45,463 nt of DNA, taken from the NCBI GenBank assembly GCA_036260375.1, contig DASZZZ010000006.1, positions 1 through 45,463 on the forward strand. The letters run 5' to 3'. The notes under the pieces are model-generated. The model ran no database searches, had not been told where the DNA came from, and was given only the letters and a program-made list of their open reading frames with translations. Source of the stretch: DASZZZ01 sp036260375. Its GTDB lineage: Bacteria; Actinomycetota; CADDZG01; WHSQ01. Positions 23,103-31,135 of the stretch are shown here, in pieces; position 1 is the stretch's first letter, and each line of letters opens with the position of its first letter. The position numbers and the translations under genes are program-made.

Positions 23103-24091
23103 TGGGGGCCGCCGTCACGGCCCTCGGGACCGCGGTGCCGCGCGCCGTGCTCGACAACTCCGAGCTCGCAGCGCGCGTCGGCGTCGACGAGGAGTGGATC
23201 TACGAGCGCACGGGCATCCGCGCCCGGCACGTCGCGTCGGAGGGCGAGACGACCACGTCGCTCGCGACCGCGGCGGCCCGCGCCGCGCTCGCGCGCGCCG
23301 ACGTCGACGCGCGCGACCTCGACGTCATCATCGTGGCGACGATCACGCCGGACTACCGCTTCCCGGCCACGGCCCCCCTCGTCGGGTCCGCGCTCGGCGC
23401 GCCGGGCGTGTGTGCGTTCGACCTCGGCGCCGGCTGCAGCGGCTTCCTCTACGGGCTCGCGCAGGCGACCGCGCTCGTCGAGTCGGGCGCGGCGCGCCGC
23501 GTGCTCCTGGTGGGGGCCGACCTGCTGTCGCGCCACCTCGACTTCGACGACCCGAAGAGCTCGGTGCTGTTCGGCGACGGCGCGGGGGCCGCGGTGATCG
23601 AGGCGCGCGACGGCGTCGTGGGCCTCGGCCCGTTCGTGCTGCTCGCCGACGGCTCGCAGCCGGAGCTGCTCTACTCCGACCCGCCGACGGGCCTCATCCG
23701 CATGCAGGGTCGCGAGGTCTACAAGCGCGCGGTCGCGGAGATGACGCGCTCCGTGCGCTCGATCGTCGCGACCGCCGGCATCACCATGGACGACGTCGAC
23801 TTGCTCGTGGCGCACCAGGCCAACGCCCGCATCGTCACCGCGGTCGCGGAGCGGCTCGCCCTGCCGCCCGAGAAGGTCGTGACCAACATCGTGCGTTACG
23901 GCAACACGTCGGCGGCGTCGATCCCGCTTGCGCTCGCCGAGGCGTCGGAGACGCGCGCGCTGCGCGAAGGCGACCTCGTCGTGCTGACCGCGTTCGGGAC
24001 CGGCTTCACCTGGGGCGCCGGCGTGATGCGATGGACCGCTCCCGCGATCGAGGCGGCCGGCCTCGAGCTGCCGGCGGAGACGCATGTCTGA
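23099..24091 (+). CDS. fabH: 3-oxoacyl-ACP synthase III
   Basis: The 330-aa condensing enzyme joins acetyl- or branched acyl-CoA to malonyl-ACP to start fatty-acid synthesis. The thiolase-fold triad is intact: Cys113 in 'DLGAGCSGFLYGL', His239 in 'LLVAHQANARI', and Asn269 in 'VRYGNTSAASIPLAL'. 'EWIYERTGIRARH' near 32-44 and 'GDGAGAAVIE' near 160 are family-typical. Length is normal. The start is the first of two adjacent ATGs (23099), which overlaps the upstream stop. It overlaps fabG by 8 nt. Confidence 0.92.
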   Translation: MMGAAVTALGTAVPRAVLDNSELAARVGVDEEWIYERTGIRARHVASEGETTTSLATAAARAALARADVDARDLDVIIVATITPDYRFPATAPLVGSALGAPGVCAFDLGAGCSGFLYGLAQATALVESGAARRVLLVGADLLSRHLDFDDPKSSVLFGDGAGAAVIEARDGVVGLGPFVLLADGSQPELLYSDPPTGLIRMQGREVYKRAVAEMTRSVRSIVATAGITMDDVDLLVAHQANARIVTAVAERLALPPEKVVTNIVRYGNTSAASIPLALAEASETRALREGDLVVLTAFGTGFTWGAGVMRWTAPAIEAAGLELPAETHV

Positions 24092-24821
24092 CGGCGTCGC
24101 GCTGGTCACCGGAGCGTCGCGCGGGATCGGCCGCGCCATCGCCGTCGAGCTCGCCTCGACGGGACGGCCCGTCGCGTTGAACTACGCGTCGCGCGAGGAC
24201 GACGCCAAGGAGGCGGTCGCGGCGGTCGAGCGTGCCGGCGGCGAGGCGATCGCCGTGCGCGCCGACGTCGCGCGCCCCGACGACGTCGCGCGCATGTTCT
24301 CCGACGTCGAGGACGCGTTCGGCCCCGTCGCCGTCCTCGTCAACAACGCCGGCATCCGCGCCGACGGCCTCGCGCTCCGCATGTCGGAGGACGCGTGGGA
24401 CCGCGTGCTGCGGACGAACCTGAACGGGACGTTCTGGTGCTGCAAGCGCGCGCTGCGGTCGATGCTGCGAGCGCGCTTCGGGCGTATCGTCAACGTCGCA
24501 TCGATCGCGGGGCTGCACGGCAGTCCCGGCCAGGCGAACTACGCGGCGGCGAAGGCGGGCGTCATCGCGCTCACCAAGACGCTCGCGCGCGAGGTGGGCT
24601 CGCGCGGCATCACCGTCAACGCGGTCGCGCCGGGCTTGATCGCGACCGAGCTGACCGAGTCGCTCTCGGAGCAGCAGTGGGACCAGCTGGTGTCGAGCGT
24701 GCCGCAGGGGCGTGCCGGCGCGCCCGAGGACGTCGCGCGCGTGGTGTCGTGGCTGTGCTCGCCCGCGGGCGACTACGTCAACGGAAGCGTGTACGTCATC
24801 GACGGAGGTATGACGGCCTGA
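24084..24821 (+). CDS. fabG: 3-oxoacyl-ACP reductase
   Basis: The 245-aa NADPH-dependent SDR reduces 3-oxoacyl-ACP in each elongation cycle. It has 'VALVTGASRGIGRAIAVELA' (residues 5-24), 'VLVNNAGIRADGLALRM' (near 86), catalytic Ser in 'IVNVASIAGLHGSPGQANYAAAKAGV' with Tyr and Lys (about 151 and 155), and the C-terminal 'NGSVYVIDGGM'. These match FabG from type II systems closely. It overlaps fabH by 8 nt and is separated from acpP by 39 nt that contain a perfect palindrome. Confidence 0.93.
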   Translation: MSDGVALVTGASRGIGRAIAVELASTGRPVALNYASREDDAKEAVAAVERAGGEAIAVRADVARPDDVARMFSDVEDAFGPVAVLVNNAGIRADGLALRMSEDAWDRVLRTNLNGTFWCCKRALRSMLRARFGRIVNVASIAGLHGSPGQANYAAAKAGVIALTKTLAREVGSRGITVNAVAPGLIATELTESLSEQQWDQLVSSVPQGRAGAPEDVARVVSWLCSPAGDYVNGSVYVIDGGMTA

Positions 24822-24840
24822 CGCCGCGCATGCGCGGCGT
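24821..24840 (+). repeat. Perfect 20-bp palindrome between fabG and acpP
   Basis: The sequence is ACGCCGCGCA followed by its exact reverse complement, centred between 24830 and 24831 and overlapping the last base of the fabG stop codon. In RNA it can form a GC-rich hairpin after opening 3-4 nt as a loop. It lies upstream of the acpP Shine-Dalgarno (AAAGGAG, 24850-24856). No U-tract follows, so a processing or mRNA-stabilising hairpin that raises acpP expression is more likely than a terminator (inference). Confidence 0.6.
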
Positions 24841-24860
24841 CGACGACGAAAGGAGAAGAC

Positions 24861-25118
24861 ATGGCAGACGACAGGACGACCGAGATCTTCACCGCGGTCA
24901 AGGAGCACCTCGCGGGGCGCGGCGTCGACGAGAGCAAGGTCACGATGGACGCCGACCTCGTCAAGGACCTCGGGTTCGACTCGCTCGAGATCACCGAGAT
25001 GACGCTCGGCCTCGAGGAGCGCTTCGGCATCGAGATCCCCGACGAGGAGCTCGAGGGCCTCGCGACCGTCGGCGACGCGGTCAAGCTGATCGAGGCGAAG
25101 GTGGCGGCGCACGCATGA
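24861..25118 (+). CDS. acpP: Acyl carrier protein
   Basis: The 85-aa acidic four-helix carrier holds the growing acyl chain on 4'-phosphopantetheine. The attachment Ser41 sits in 'DLGFDSLEITEMTLGLEERF', the standard D-S-L motif at the start of helix 2. 'FGIEIPDEELEGLATVGDAVKLIE' is the usual helix 2-helix 3 region. It has a strong AAAGGAG Shine-Dalgarno 4 nt before the ATG. It overlaps fabF by 4 nt (ATGA). Confidence 0.95.
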   Translation: MADDRTTEIFTAVKEHLAGRGVDESKVTMDADLVKDLGFDSLEITEMTLGLEERFGIEIPDEELEGLATVGDAVKLIEAKVAAHA

Positions 25119-26347
25119 CCGACGTCGTCGTCACCGGCATGGGCGTCGTCTCGCCGATCGGCGTCGGCGCCGACGCGTTCTGGGACGGGCTGATGTCGGG
25201 CCGTTCCGGTGCCGGCGCGATCAGCCACTTCGACGCGTCGACGCTGCCGGTGCGCATCGCGTCGGAGGTGCGTGACTTCGACGCGGAGACGTTCATGGCG
25301 CCGCGCGAGATCGCGCGCACCGACCGCTTCACGCAGATGGCCGTCGCCGCGAGCTCGATGGCGTGGGACGCGGCGGGCTGTGGCGACCTCGGGCTCGCGC
25401 CCGACCGGATCGGGGTCATCATCGGCTCCGGGATCGGCGGCCTGCTTACGATCGAGCGCGAGCACGAGTCGTTCCTGCGCGGCGGCGCGCGGCGCGTGAG
25501 CCCGTTCATGGTTCCCAAGCTCATGGCGAACGCGGGGGCCGGGGCGGTGTCGATGCGCTACGGCCTGCTCGGCCCCAACTTCGCGCCGGTCTCGGCGTGC
25601 GCGACCGGCGCGCACGCGATCGGCGAGGCGTACCGGCAGATCCGTTACGGGGCGGCCGACGTGATGCTCGCGGGCGGCAGCGAGGCCGCGCTCACGCCGA
25701 CCGCGGTGTCGGCGTTCGCGCGCATGGGCGCGCTGTCGCGTCGCAACGACGACCCCGCCGCGGCGAGCCGGCCGTTCGACGCGGGCCGCGACGGGTTCGT
25801 GTTCGGCGAGGGCGCCGGCGTGCTGGTGCTCGAGCGCCGTGACGTCGCGGAGCGACGCGGCGCACCGATCCTCGCGACGCTCGCGGGCTACGGTGCGTCG
25901 TCGGACGCGTACCACCTCACGCAGCCCGATCCCGACGGCGCCGGCGCGGTGCTCGCGATGAACCGCGCGCTCGAGGACGCCGGCGTCTCGCACGAGGACG
26001 TCGACTACGTCAACGCCCACGGGACGAGCACTCCGTACAACGACCGCGTCGAGACGATCGCGCTCAAGACGGCGTTCGGCGTCGAGGCCAAGCGCGTCCC
26101 CGTGTCCTCGACCAAGTCGCAGACCGGCCACCTCCTCGGGGCGGCCGGAGCGGTCGAGGCGGCCGTGTGCGTGCTCGCGATGGACCGCGGCGTGGTGCCC
26201 GGCACGATCAACCTCGAGGAGCCGGACCCCGAGTGCGACCTCGACTACGTCCCCCAGGGGCCGCGCGAGCTGCGCGTGCGCGTCGCGCTGTCGAACTCGT
26301 TCGGGTTCGGTGGGCAGAACGCCTGCCTCGTTTTCACCCGCGACTGA
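25115..26347 (+). CDS. fabF: 3-oxoacyl-ACP synthase II
   Basis: The 410-aa KAS II performs the elongation condensations. The catalytic set is intact: Cys162 in 'APVSACATGAHAIGEA', His302 in 'YVNAHGTSTPYND', His339 with Lys334 in 'SSTKSQTGHLLGAAGAVEA', and the C-terminal 'SNSFGFGGQNACLVF'. The start 'VVVTGMGVVSPIGVG' is typical. The ATG at 25115 overlaps the acpP stop, so the longer upstream frame is not used. It is the last gene of the operon and is followed by a strong hairpin. Confidence 0.94.
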   Translation: MTDVVVTGMGVVSPIGVGADAFWDGLMSGRSGAGAISHFDASTLPVRIASEVRDFDAETFMAPREIARTDRFTQMAVAASSMAWDAAGCGDLGLAPDRIGVIIGSGIGGLLTIEREHESFLRGGARRVSPFMVPKLMANAGAGAVSMRYGLLGPNFAPVSACATGAHAIGEAYRQIRYGAADVMLAGGSEAALTPTAVSAFARMGALSRRNDDPAAASRPFDAGRDGFVFGEGAGVLVLERRDVAERRGAPILATLAGYGASSDAYHLTQPDPDGAGAVLAMNRALEDAGVSHEDVDYVNAHGTSTPYNDRVETIALKTAFGVEAKRVPVSSTKSQTGHLLGAAGAVEAAVCVLAMDRGVVPGTINLEEPDPECDLDYVPQGPRELRVRVALSNSFGFGGQNACLVFTRD

Positions 26348-26354
26348 CCCGGCG

Positions 26355-26389
26355 CGCGGCGCGACGCGTGGAACACGCGTCGCGTCGCG
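26355..26389 (+). terminator. Strong hairpin after fabF
   Basis: The core arms GCGACGCGTG (26361-26370) and CACGCGTCGC (26374-26383) pair perfectly around a GAA loop. The stem extends outward to 26355/26389 by six more pairs, one a G-U wobble. It begins 8 nt after the fabF stop. No U-tract follows, as is common for terminators in high-GC actinobacteria. Confidence 0.6.
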
Positions 26390-26482
26390 AACCGCCGCGC
26401 CGCGGGCCCCCAAGCGGTCGCGGCCGTCGGAGCCACGCGGCGCGGCCGACCGCGGCTCGTCGGCGCGAGGTGCTCACTCAGC

Positions 26483-26511
26483 TTGCTTCTCAACCTTGTG
26501 TTTGATAAATA
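26483..26511 (+). promoter_or_regulatory. Sigma70-type promoter of the V8-like protease gene
   Basis: TTGCTT (26483-26488) and TAAATA (26506-26511) are separated by 17 nt within a locally AT-rich stretch of the otherwise GC-rich 223-bp gap. The distance to the ATG (26571) leaves a leader of roughly 50 nt. A purine-rich GAGGGGGAGG sequence upstream of the ATG can serve as ribosome binding site. Confidence 0.5.
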
Positions 26512-26570
26512 GTTAAGCCGCTCGCCGGTCGAGGGGGCCGGCGCAGGACGGACGAAGAGGGGGAGGCGCA

Positions 26571-27587
26571 ATGAGGCGCATCTACGTGGCGTTGGCGGCC
26601 GCGCTCGTCGTCGGCATGCTCCCGCTCGCGACCTCGGCCGGGGCGGTCGACCGCTCCGACGCGCGCAGCGAGCGGGCGGTCTCCAAGCAGGTTCGCCAGC
26701 CGGCGAAGGCGGTCAAGCGGTACTGGACCAAGGAGCGGATGCGGACCGCGATCCCGCTCGATCTCACGCTCGCCGGCTCGGCGCAGCAGCAGTCGCAGGA
26801 CGCGGCCGCGACGTCGCAGGGCCGTCCGGGCTCGTACGCCCCGACCGCCCCGGTCGCACGGCCGGCGCGCGCCGCGGGCGCGTCGCAGGAGCTCGGTCCG
26901 TACCCGTACTACCGCTACGAGGTCACGGCGCCGTACACGAGCTACCCGTACTCGACGCACGGCAAGGTCTTCTTCAGCAGCGGCGGCCTCAACTACGTCT
27001 GCTCCGGCACGGCGATCAACGCCGAGAACAAGAGCGTCGTGTGGACCGCGGGCCACTGCGTCCACGGCGGCGGCGCGGGCCAGACGTGGCACTCGAACTG
27101 GGCGTTCGTGCCCGCCTACAAGGACGGCTCGCGCCCGTTCGGCACGTGGAGCGCGCGTGAGCTGTGGTCGCTCAACGGCTGGATCTACAACGCCGACCTG
27201 ACCTACGACCTCGGCGCCGCGGTCGTCTACACGAACGCGTGGGGCCAGCGGCTCGTCGACGTCGTCGGGGGCCGCGGCATTACGTGGAACCAGAGCCGCA
27301 ACCAGTACTTCTACTCGCACGGGTACCCGGCCGGATGGCCGTTCAACGGCGAACGCCTGATCATCTGCGAGTCGTGGTTCGCGGCGAACGACTTCCCGGG
27401 CTCGGGCCCCGCGACGATGGCGATCGGCTGCGACATGACCGGCGGCTCGAGCGGCGGTGGCTGGATCGTCAACGGGTACACGCACTCTGTCAACAGCTAC
27501 AAGTACAACAACCAGCCCGAGGTCATGTACGGCCCCTACCACGGCGACGGGGCCGCGAACCTCTTCAACTCAGTGCGCAACCGGTAA
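26571..27587 (+). CDS. Secreted trypsin-like (V8/glutamyl-endopeptidase-like) serine protease
   Basis: The 338-aa protein has a Sec signal peptide (MRRIYVALAAALVVGMLPLA, cleavage after about residue 25) and a low-complexity Ala/Gln/Pro propeptide-like region to about 105. A chymotrypsin-fold domain follows with an intact triad: His162 in 'VVWTAGHCVHG', Asp213 in 'ADLTYDLGAAVV', and Ser294 in 'MTGGSSGGGWIV'. Cys residues near 144/163 and 266/287 could form disulfides, as expected for an exported enzyme. It probably degrades proteins outside the cell. The gene stands alone between the fabF hairpin and a UUCG hairpin. Confidence 0.85.
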   Translation: MRRIYVALAAALVVGMLPLATSAGAVDRSDARSERAVSKQVRQPAKAVKRYWTKERMRTAIPLDLTLAGSAQQQSQDAAATSQGRPGSYAPTAPVARPARAAGASQELGPYPYYRYEVTAPYTSYPYSTHGKVFFSSGGLNYVCSGTAINAENKSVVWTAGHCVHGGGAGQTWHSNWAFVPAYKDGSRPFGTWSARELWSLNGWIYNADLTYDLGAAVVYTNAWGQRLVDVVGGRGITWNQSRNQYFYSHGYPAGWPFNGERLIICESWFAANDFPGSGPATMAIGCDMTGGSSGGGWIVNGYTHSVNSYKYNNQPEVMYGPYHGDGAANLFNSVRNR

Positions 27588-27621
27588 CGGCAAACGAGGG
27601 GGTCGGCATCCGGTGCGGACC

Positions 27622-27647
27622 GGGGGAGGCGCTTCGGCGCCTCCCCC
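27622..27647 (+). terminator. UUCG-tetraloop hairpin after the protease gene
   Basis: An 11-bp perfect stem, GGGGGAGGCGC paired with GCGCCTCCCCC, is closed by a TTCG tetraloop. It lies 35 nt after the protease stop. No T-run follows, so termination would rely on stem strength alone. Confidence 0.65.
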
Positions 27648-27692
27648 AACCGCGTGCGCGGATGCTCGCGTCGGGTTCGCTAGCGTGACGCG

Positions 27693-28025
27693 ATGAGCGA
27701 GCAACGTCCGGAGCGCATCGCGCGCGTGTGGCCGGAGCCGGGCGCGGTCGCGCCGCCCCTGTCGCACGTCGGCGCCGCGCTGATGGTCGACCCGTCGTGG
27801 CTGCGGGGGGCCGATGTCGACGCGAGCGCGCTGCGGCTCGTCGTCGACGGCGTCGACCGGACCGCGGAGTGCGTCGTCAGGACGACGATGTCGATGCCGC
27901 CGAATCGCGTCGACCTCGTGTATCGGCCCGTCGTGCCGATGGACGCGGGGCCGCACGGCGCGACGATTTCCTGGTCGTCGCCCGAAGGCGGCGGCTCGTA
28001 CGAGTGGTCGTTCGAGGTCGCCTGA
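27693..28025 (+). CDS. Small unknown beta-rich protein
   Basis: The 110-aa protein was not recognised. It appears as one compact beta-sandwich-like domain: 'SALRLVVDGVDRTAECVVRTTMSMPPNRVDLVYRP' and 'HGATISWSSPEGGGSYEWSFEV' alternate in strand pattern and end in an immunoglobulin-like W-x-F strand. No signal peptide is present. The ATG is preceded by TAGCGT exactly 6 nt upstream, suggesting a leaderless transcript from its own promoter. There is no operon partner. Confidence 0.55.
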   Translation: MSEQRPERIARVWPEPGAVAPPLSHVGAALMVDPSWLRGADVDASALRLVVDGVDRTAECVVRTTMSMPPNRVDLVYRPVVPMDAGPHGATISWSSPEGGGSYEWSFEVA

Positions 28026-28120
28026 CACGGTTCCGCCGCCGGCGGCCGACGTCGTCGCAACGATCGGCAAGATGACCATGGCGCGTGTCGGGTGCTAGGA
28101 GTAAAGTTAAGCCCGCATTT

Positions 28121-28136
28121 CGCAAATCGATTTGCG
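28121..28136. promoter_or_regulatory. LacI-like palindromic operator upstream of the xylanase
   Basis: CGCAAATC-GATTTGCG is a perfect 16-bp palindrome with a central CG, the layout typical of LacI-family operators, which often control glycosidase genes. It lies 186 bp before the xylanase ATG in a 296-bp gap that otherwise shows no gene. The regulator itself is not in the window. Confidence 0.5.
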
Positions 28137-28321
28137 GACCCGGCGTAACGGGCGCCGGCGGCCTCGGGAGACGTCACTGGACGCACCACGATGCACCACG
28201 ACGTTCCAGCGCCGCGACGCGGCGCGGCACTCCTCCGTCCGGTGCCGTTCGCCGTAGGCGCCTCCAACCAAGCGATCATCGACGCGCGCCCTCGGGGCGC
28301 GCCAAACGGGATGGAGGAAGC

Positions 28322-29485
28322 ATGGGGACTCGTGGGACGTTGACCCGGCGCTCGCTGCTCGTTCGCGGCGGCGTCGGTGCGGCGGCATTGCTCGGTGGCG
28401 GCGCGTCGACGCTCGCCAGGATGGCGACCGCGCACGCCGCGCCGACGGGGGCATTGCATCAGCAGGCGGCCGCCAAGGGGATTCTCTACGGCTCGTCGAC
28501 GGCGACGTGGCAGTTCCAGCCCGATCCGGCCTACAGCGCCCTGTTCCAGCGCGAGGCGGGCATGCTGTTCACCGAGGACGACCTGCTCTGGTACCGCCTG
28601 AAGCCGACGCCGACATCGCCGCTCGACTTCTCGTACGGCGACCAGATCGTCTCGTACGCGGAGGCGAACGCGCAGCCCGTGTTCGGGGCGCACCTCGTGT
28701 GGGACGAGGGCTTCGGGCCCGGCTGGACCGAAGACGACCTGTGGGGCATGACCGAGCAGCAGGCGCGCGACACGCTGTTCGGGACGATCCAGCAGGAGGT
28801 CGCGCACTATCGCGGGCGTATCAAGGCGTGGGTCGTCGCCAACGAGGTCACGGACCCGCACCGCAAGGACGCGAACGGCCTGCGCGTGAACGTCCCGTGG
28901 TACGAGACGATCGGCCCGACGTACGTCGAGGAGGCGTTCCACCTCGCGCACGCGAACGACCCGAACGCGATCCTCGTGATCAACGAGTTCGGCTTCGAGA
29001 CGGGCTCGGACGCGGCGGCGCGCCGCAGAGAGGTCCTCAAGGCGATCGACTACCTGTTGAGGGTGGGCGCGCCCGTGCACGCGCTCGGCGTCCAGGCGCA
29101 TCTGCACTACCAGGGGTTCGCGCGCAACTTCAACCCGACCGAGTATCGAAACTTCCTCGCCGCCGTCGCGGCGCGAGGGCTGAAGATCTTCATCACCGAG
29201 ATGGACGTGCTCGACGACGGCCTGAAGGCGGACATCACGACGCGCGACGCGGGCGTCGCCGACACGTACGCGCGCTACCTCAACGCCGCGCTCGCCGAGC
29301 CCGCGGTGAAGATCGTGCTCAACTTCGGGCTGTCGGATCGCTACACGTGGCTGCAGGAGGACTTCCCGCGCAGGGACGGCGCGCCGCGTCGTCCACTGCC
29401 GTTCGACGACCAGCTGCAGCCGAAGCCCGCGTACAACGCGATCCTCCAAGCGCTCGCGAACGCGCCGGTCCGAACGCCGGTCTGA
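28322..29485 (+). CDS. Tat-exported GH10 endo-1,4-beta-xylanase-like enzyme
   Basis: The 387-aa protein has a twin-arginine signal ('TRRSLLVRGGVGAAALLGGG', Arg9-Arg10, cleavage near 40 after Ala-Ala). The (beta/alpha)8 domain carries GH10 landmarks: 'FTEDDLLWYRLKPTP' (family N-terminal substrate loop), 'GAHLVWDEG' (in place of GHxLVWH), acid/base Glu175 in 'KAWVVANEVTDPH', and nucleophile Glu293 in 'IFITEMDVLDDG'. It should hydrolyse beta-1,4-xylan or a related glycan outside the cell. The usual VVNEA is VANEV here, and Trp-His is Trp-Asp, so the substrate may deviate. GGAGG lies 4 nt before the ATG. Confidence 0.85.
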   Translation: MGTRGTLTRRSLLVRGGVGAAALLGGGASTLARMATAHAAPTGALHQQAAAKGILYGSSTATWQFQPDPAYSALFQREAGMLFTEDDLLWYRLKPTPTSPLDFSYGDQIVSYAEANAQPVFGAHLVWDEGFGPGWTEDDLWGMTEQQARDTLFGTIQQEVAHYRGRIKAWVVANEVTDPHRKDANGLRVNVPWYETIGPTYVEEAFHLAHANDPNAILVINEFGFETGSDAAARRREVLKAIDYLLRVGAPVHALGVQAHLHYQGFARNFNPTEYRNFLAAVAARGLKIFITEMDVLDDGLKADITTRDAGVADTYARYLNAALAEPAVKIVLNFGLSDRYTWLQEDFPRRDGAPRRPLPFDDQLQPKPAYNAILQALANAPVRTPV

Positions 29486-29539
29486 GCTCGACGAGGAGCG
29501 GTACCCGCACGGCGTGACTCGCACGCAGGCAGGGCCTTT

Positions 29540-29569
29540 CGGCGGCGCCGGGAAAGTCCGGCGCCGCCG
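29540..29569 (+). terminator. Hairpin after the xylanase gene
   Basis: A 12-bp perfect stem (CGGCGGCGCCGG with CCGGCGCCGCCG) surrounds a GAAAGT loop, 54 nt after the xylanase stop. No T-run follows. Confidence 0.6.
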
Positions 29570-29666
29570 ACGGCCCGGCCCGCCGGCTCTTCCGGTCCCG
29601 CGCCAAGGCCGACCCTCGCTCGTCCGCCGAGGCGGGCGCGCCGCGTCGGTGCGCTAGGGTCCGCGC

Positions 29667-30095
29667 ATGGGACGCGCGCACGCAGAGGGACTGAACTACT
29701 ACGACACGTTGATCGCGGTCGCCGGCGACTGTCCCGTGACCGCGAGCGTCGTGCCGCCGAGCCGCGCGAAGAAGACGGTTGCGGAGCTCCAGTACGAGAT
29801 GCTCGTCGACAGCCCGTTCGTCCACACGCAGGAGGACGTGCTGTTCGAGACGTGGCTGCGGCGGCAGGGCGACGAGATCGGCGCCGGCGACGTCGCGCGC
29901 CTGCGCGCGGAGTTCCTCTCGAAGCCACAGGCGTGCCTGCGCGCGTCGCCGCTGCCGAAGAGGTACGGCTGGGGTCTCCTGTTCGACGACGGGGGCCGCG
30001 TCGCGCTCTGCCCGATGGAATCGGAGCGCTATCGCGATTTGGTCGCGAGCGGCGAGGTCACCGTTCTCGAGGCGCTGCGCTCGACGCGTCGCTGA
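29667..30095 (+). CDS. DUF6157-like small protein
   Basis: The 142-aa soluble protein matches a widespread conserved family: 'NYYDTLIAVAGDCPVTASVVPP' at the start, 'KKTVAELQYEMLVDSPFVHTQEDVLF' in the middle, and 'CLRASPLPKRYGWGLLFDDGGRVAL' with 'ESERYRDLVASGEVTVLEALRS' at the end. The R-A-S-P-L-x-K-R-Y-G-W-G motif is the best signature. No function is established. TAGGGT lies 6 nt before the ATG and there is no Shine-Dalgarno. It is the last normal-GC gene before the patchwork region. Confidence 0.7.
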   Translation: MGRAHAEGLNYYDTLIAVAGDCPVTASVVPPSRAKKTVAELQYEMLVDSPFVHTQEDVLFETWLRRQGDEIGAGDVARLRAEFLSKPQACLRASPLPKRYGWGLLFDDGGRVALCPMESERYRDLVASGEVTVLEALRSTRR

Positions 30096-30195
30096 GCGCC
30101 GGCGGCGGTTGCGCCATTGCGCATCCGAGTCGCCGTTCCCCGGACCTCGTGCCGACGTTGGCGGTCGCCGAGCATCACCGCACACGACACCACTC

Positions 30196-30261
30196 GGTGC
30201 CCCTAATCGGACAGCTTTCGAACCTCGCGTTCCAGGACACCCTTACCAGATTGTCCAAAAC
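30196..30261. repeat. ~66-bp imperfect direct repeat, copy 1
   Basis: A 17-bp exact core, GGTGCCCCTAATCGGAC (30196-30212), is followed by a similar tail with CCCTTACCA at the same offset as in copy 2 (35854-35920). Read on the minus strand, both end like the 3' part of a tRNA (...GGGGCACC), but no cloverleaf could be folded. It occupies part of the 296-bp gap before the truncated protease; nothing else was recognised there. Confidence 0.55.
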
Positions 30262-30391
30262 GTCAGGCGTATCGGAGACTGAAGCCAGCGCGGGCTGTCA
30301 CGGGACCCGCATGCCGCAGGGGCGGCACAGATCAGTGCATGGCCGGTAGTGTTGGGTTCACTACAGGGAGGCCCGGCGAAGCGGATCGAAC

Positions 30392-30787
30392 ATGGTCGAC
30401 TCTGCACTAGCAACCTGGGCACGAAACCTGCGCCCATTTTGCGCAGGAGATCCATTCGTTGCTGCCGGCATAGTGAGGATCGAGAGCTCACGTGGAACGC
30501 TCGAGATCCCTGACGGCGCACCACCGAATACCGAGCTCGCCGTGACGGGCGTTGGATCCCAAGCGTCAGGCGAATTCTCCGTCGTCAATATCTGCAGCCT
30601 TCCGGGTGACAGTGGTGGAGCGGTCTTTGCTCACGAAATGGCACATGGCATCATGGGGTTCAGCAACTTCGAGGGCAGCTCGGATTCACCCAGATGCGCC
30701 GACGAGCCTCGAACGACGTACAGTCAGATTCACTATGTTCAACGAGACCTAGGGCAGTCAGGTGTTGATGTGTGGCTTGCGCGGTGA
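30392..30787 (+). pseudogene. Truncated chymotrypsin-like serine protease (C-terminal half)
   Basis: The 131-aa reading frame contains the serine-nucleophile segment 'VNICSLPGDSGGAVFAHEMAHGIMGFSNF' typical of S1-family bacterial proteases. There is no His or Asp portion and no signal peptide. The frame is closed 43 nt upstream of the ATG by TAG, and no missing half was recognised in other frames. It is probably a gene remnant. Codon usage is less GC-biased than the chromosomal genes. It overlaps the next small membrane gene by 26 nt. Confidence 0.6.
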
Positions 30788-31067
30788 TGTGAGTTCGGAT
30801 GGCGCCCCAAGTCGAGCTGGGCGAGCGCTGCATGCGATCTCGGCTCTGACCTTGGGAATTGGCGTTGGATACATTTTATGGCCGACGCGAAACTGTGTGC
30901 GCACGCTCGTTCAAGTCCGAAACGGATCGGTCGAGCCCAACCCTCCGCAGTGTACAAACGTCCTGGGCTTGCCAACCCATCGCATACTGGCGATCGTCGT
31001 CGCCCTGTTGATCGCCGTCGGCGTGTACGTGATTCTGGAGAGGGTCAGTCATCGACGAGCGACCTGA
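30762..31067 (+). CDS. Small two-helix membrane protein, unknown
   Basis: The 101-aa frame encodes two hydrophobic segments, 'AISALTLGIGVGYILWP' and 'RILAIVVALLIAVGVYVILERV', joined by a loop with two Cys. GTG, TTG and ATG are stacked as successive codons from 30762, so the exact start is uncertain. It overlaps the protease remnant and may have been part of the same unit. No family was recognised, and it could also be a chance frame in decaying DNA. Confidence 0.4.
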   Translation: MLMCGLRGDVSSDGAPSRAGRALHAISALTLGIGVGYILWPTRNCVRTLVQVRNGSVEPNPPQCTNVLGLPTHRILAIVVALLIAVGVYVILERVSHRRAT

Positions 31068-31135
31068 CTCGGTTCCTCCGAAGTTGCGGGAGGCGACTTT
31101 GCTGCGGTGCTAGAGAGCTCGCGTCGACGTGCGCT

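Noticed and set aside
30196..30261. Complete tRNA gene at the 66-bp repeat
   Set aside because: The 3' end looks tRNA-like, but the T stem does not pair and no anticodon arm can be formed.
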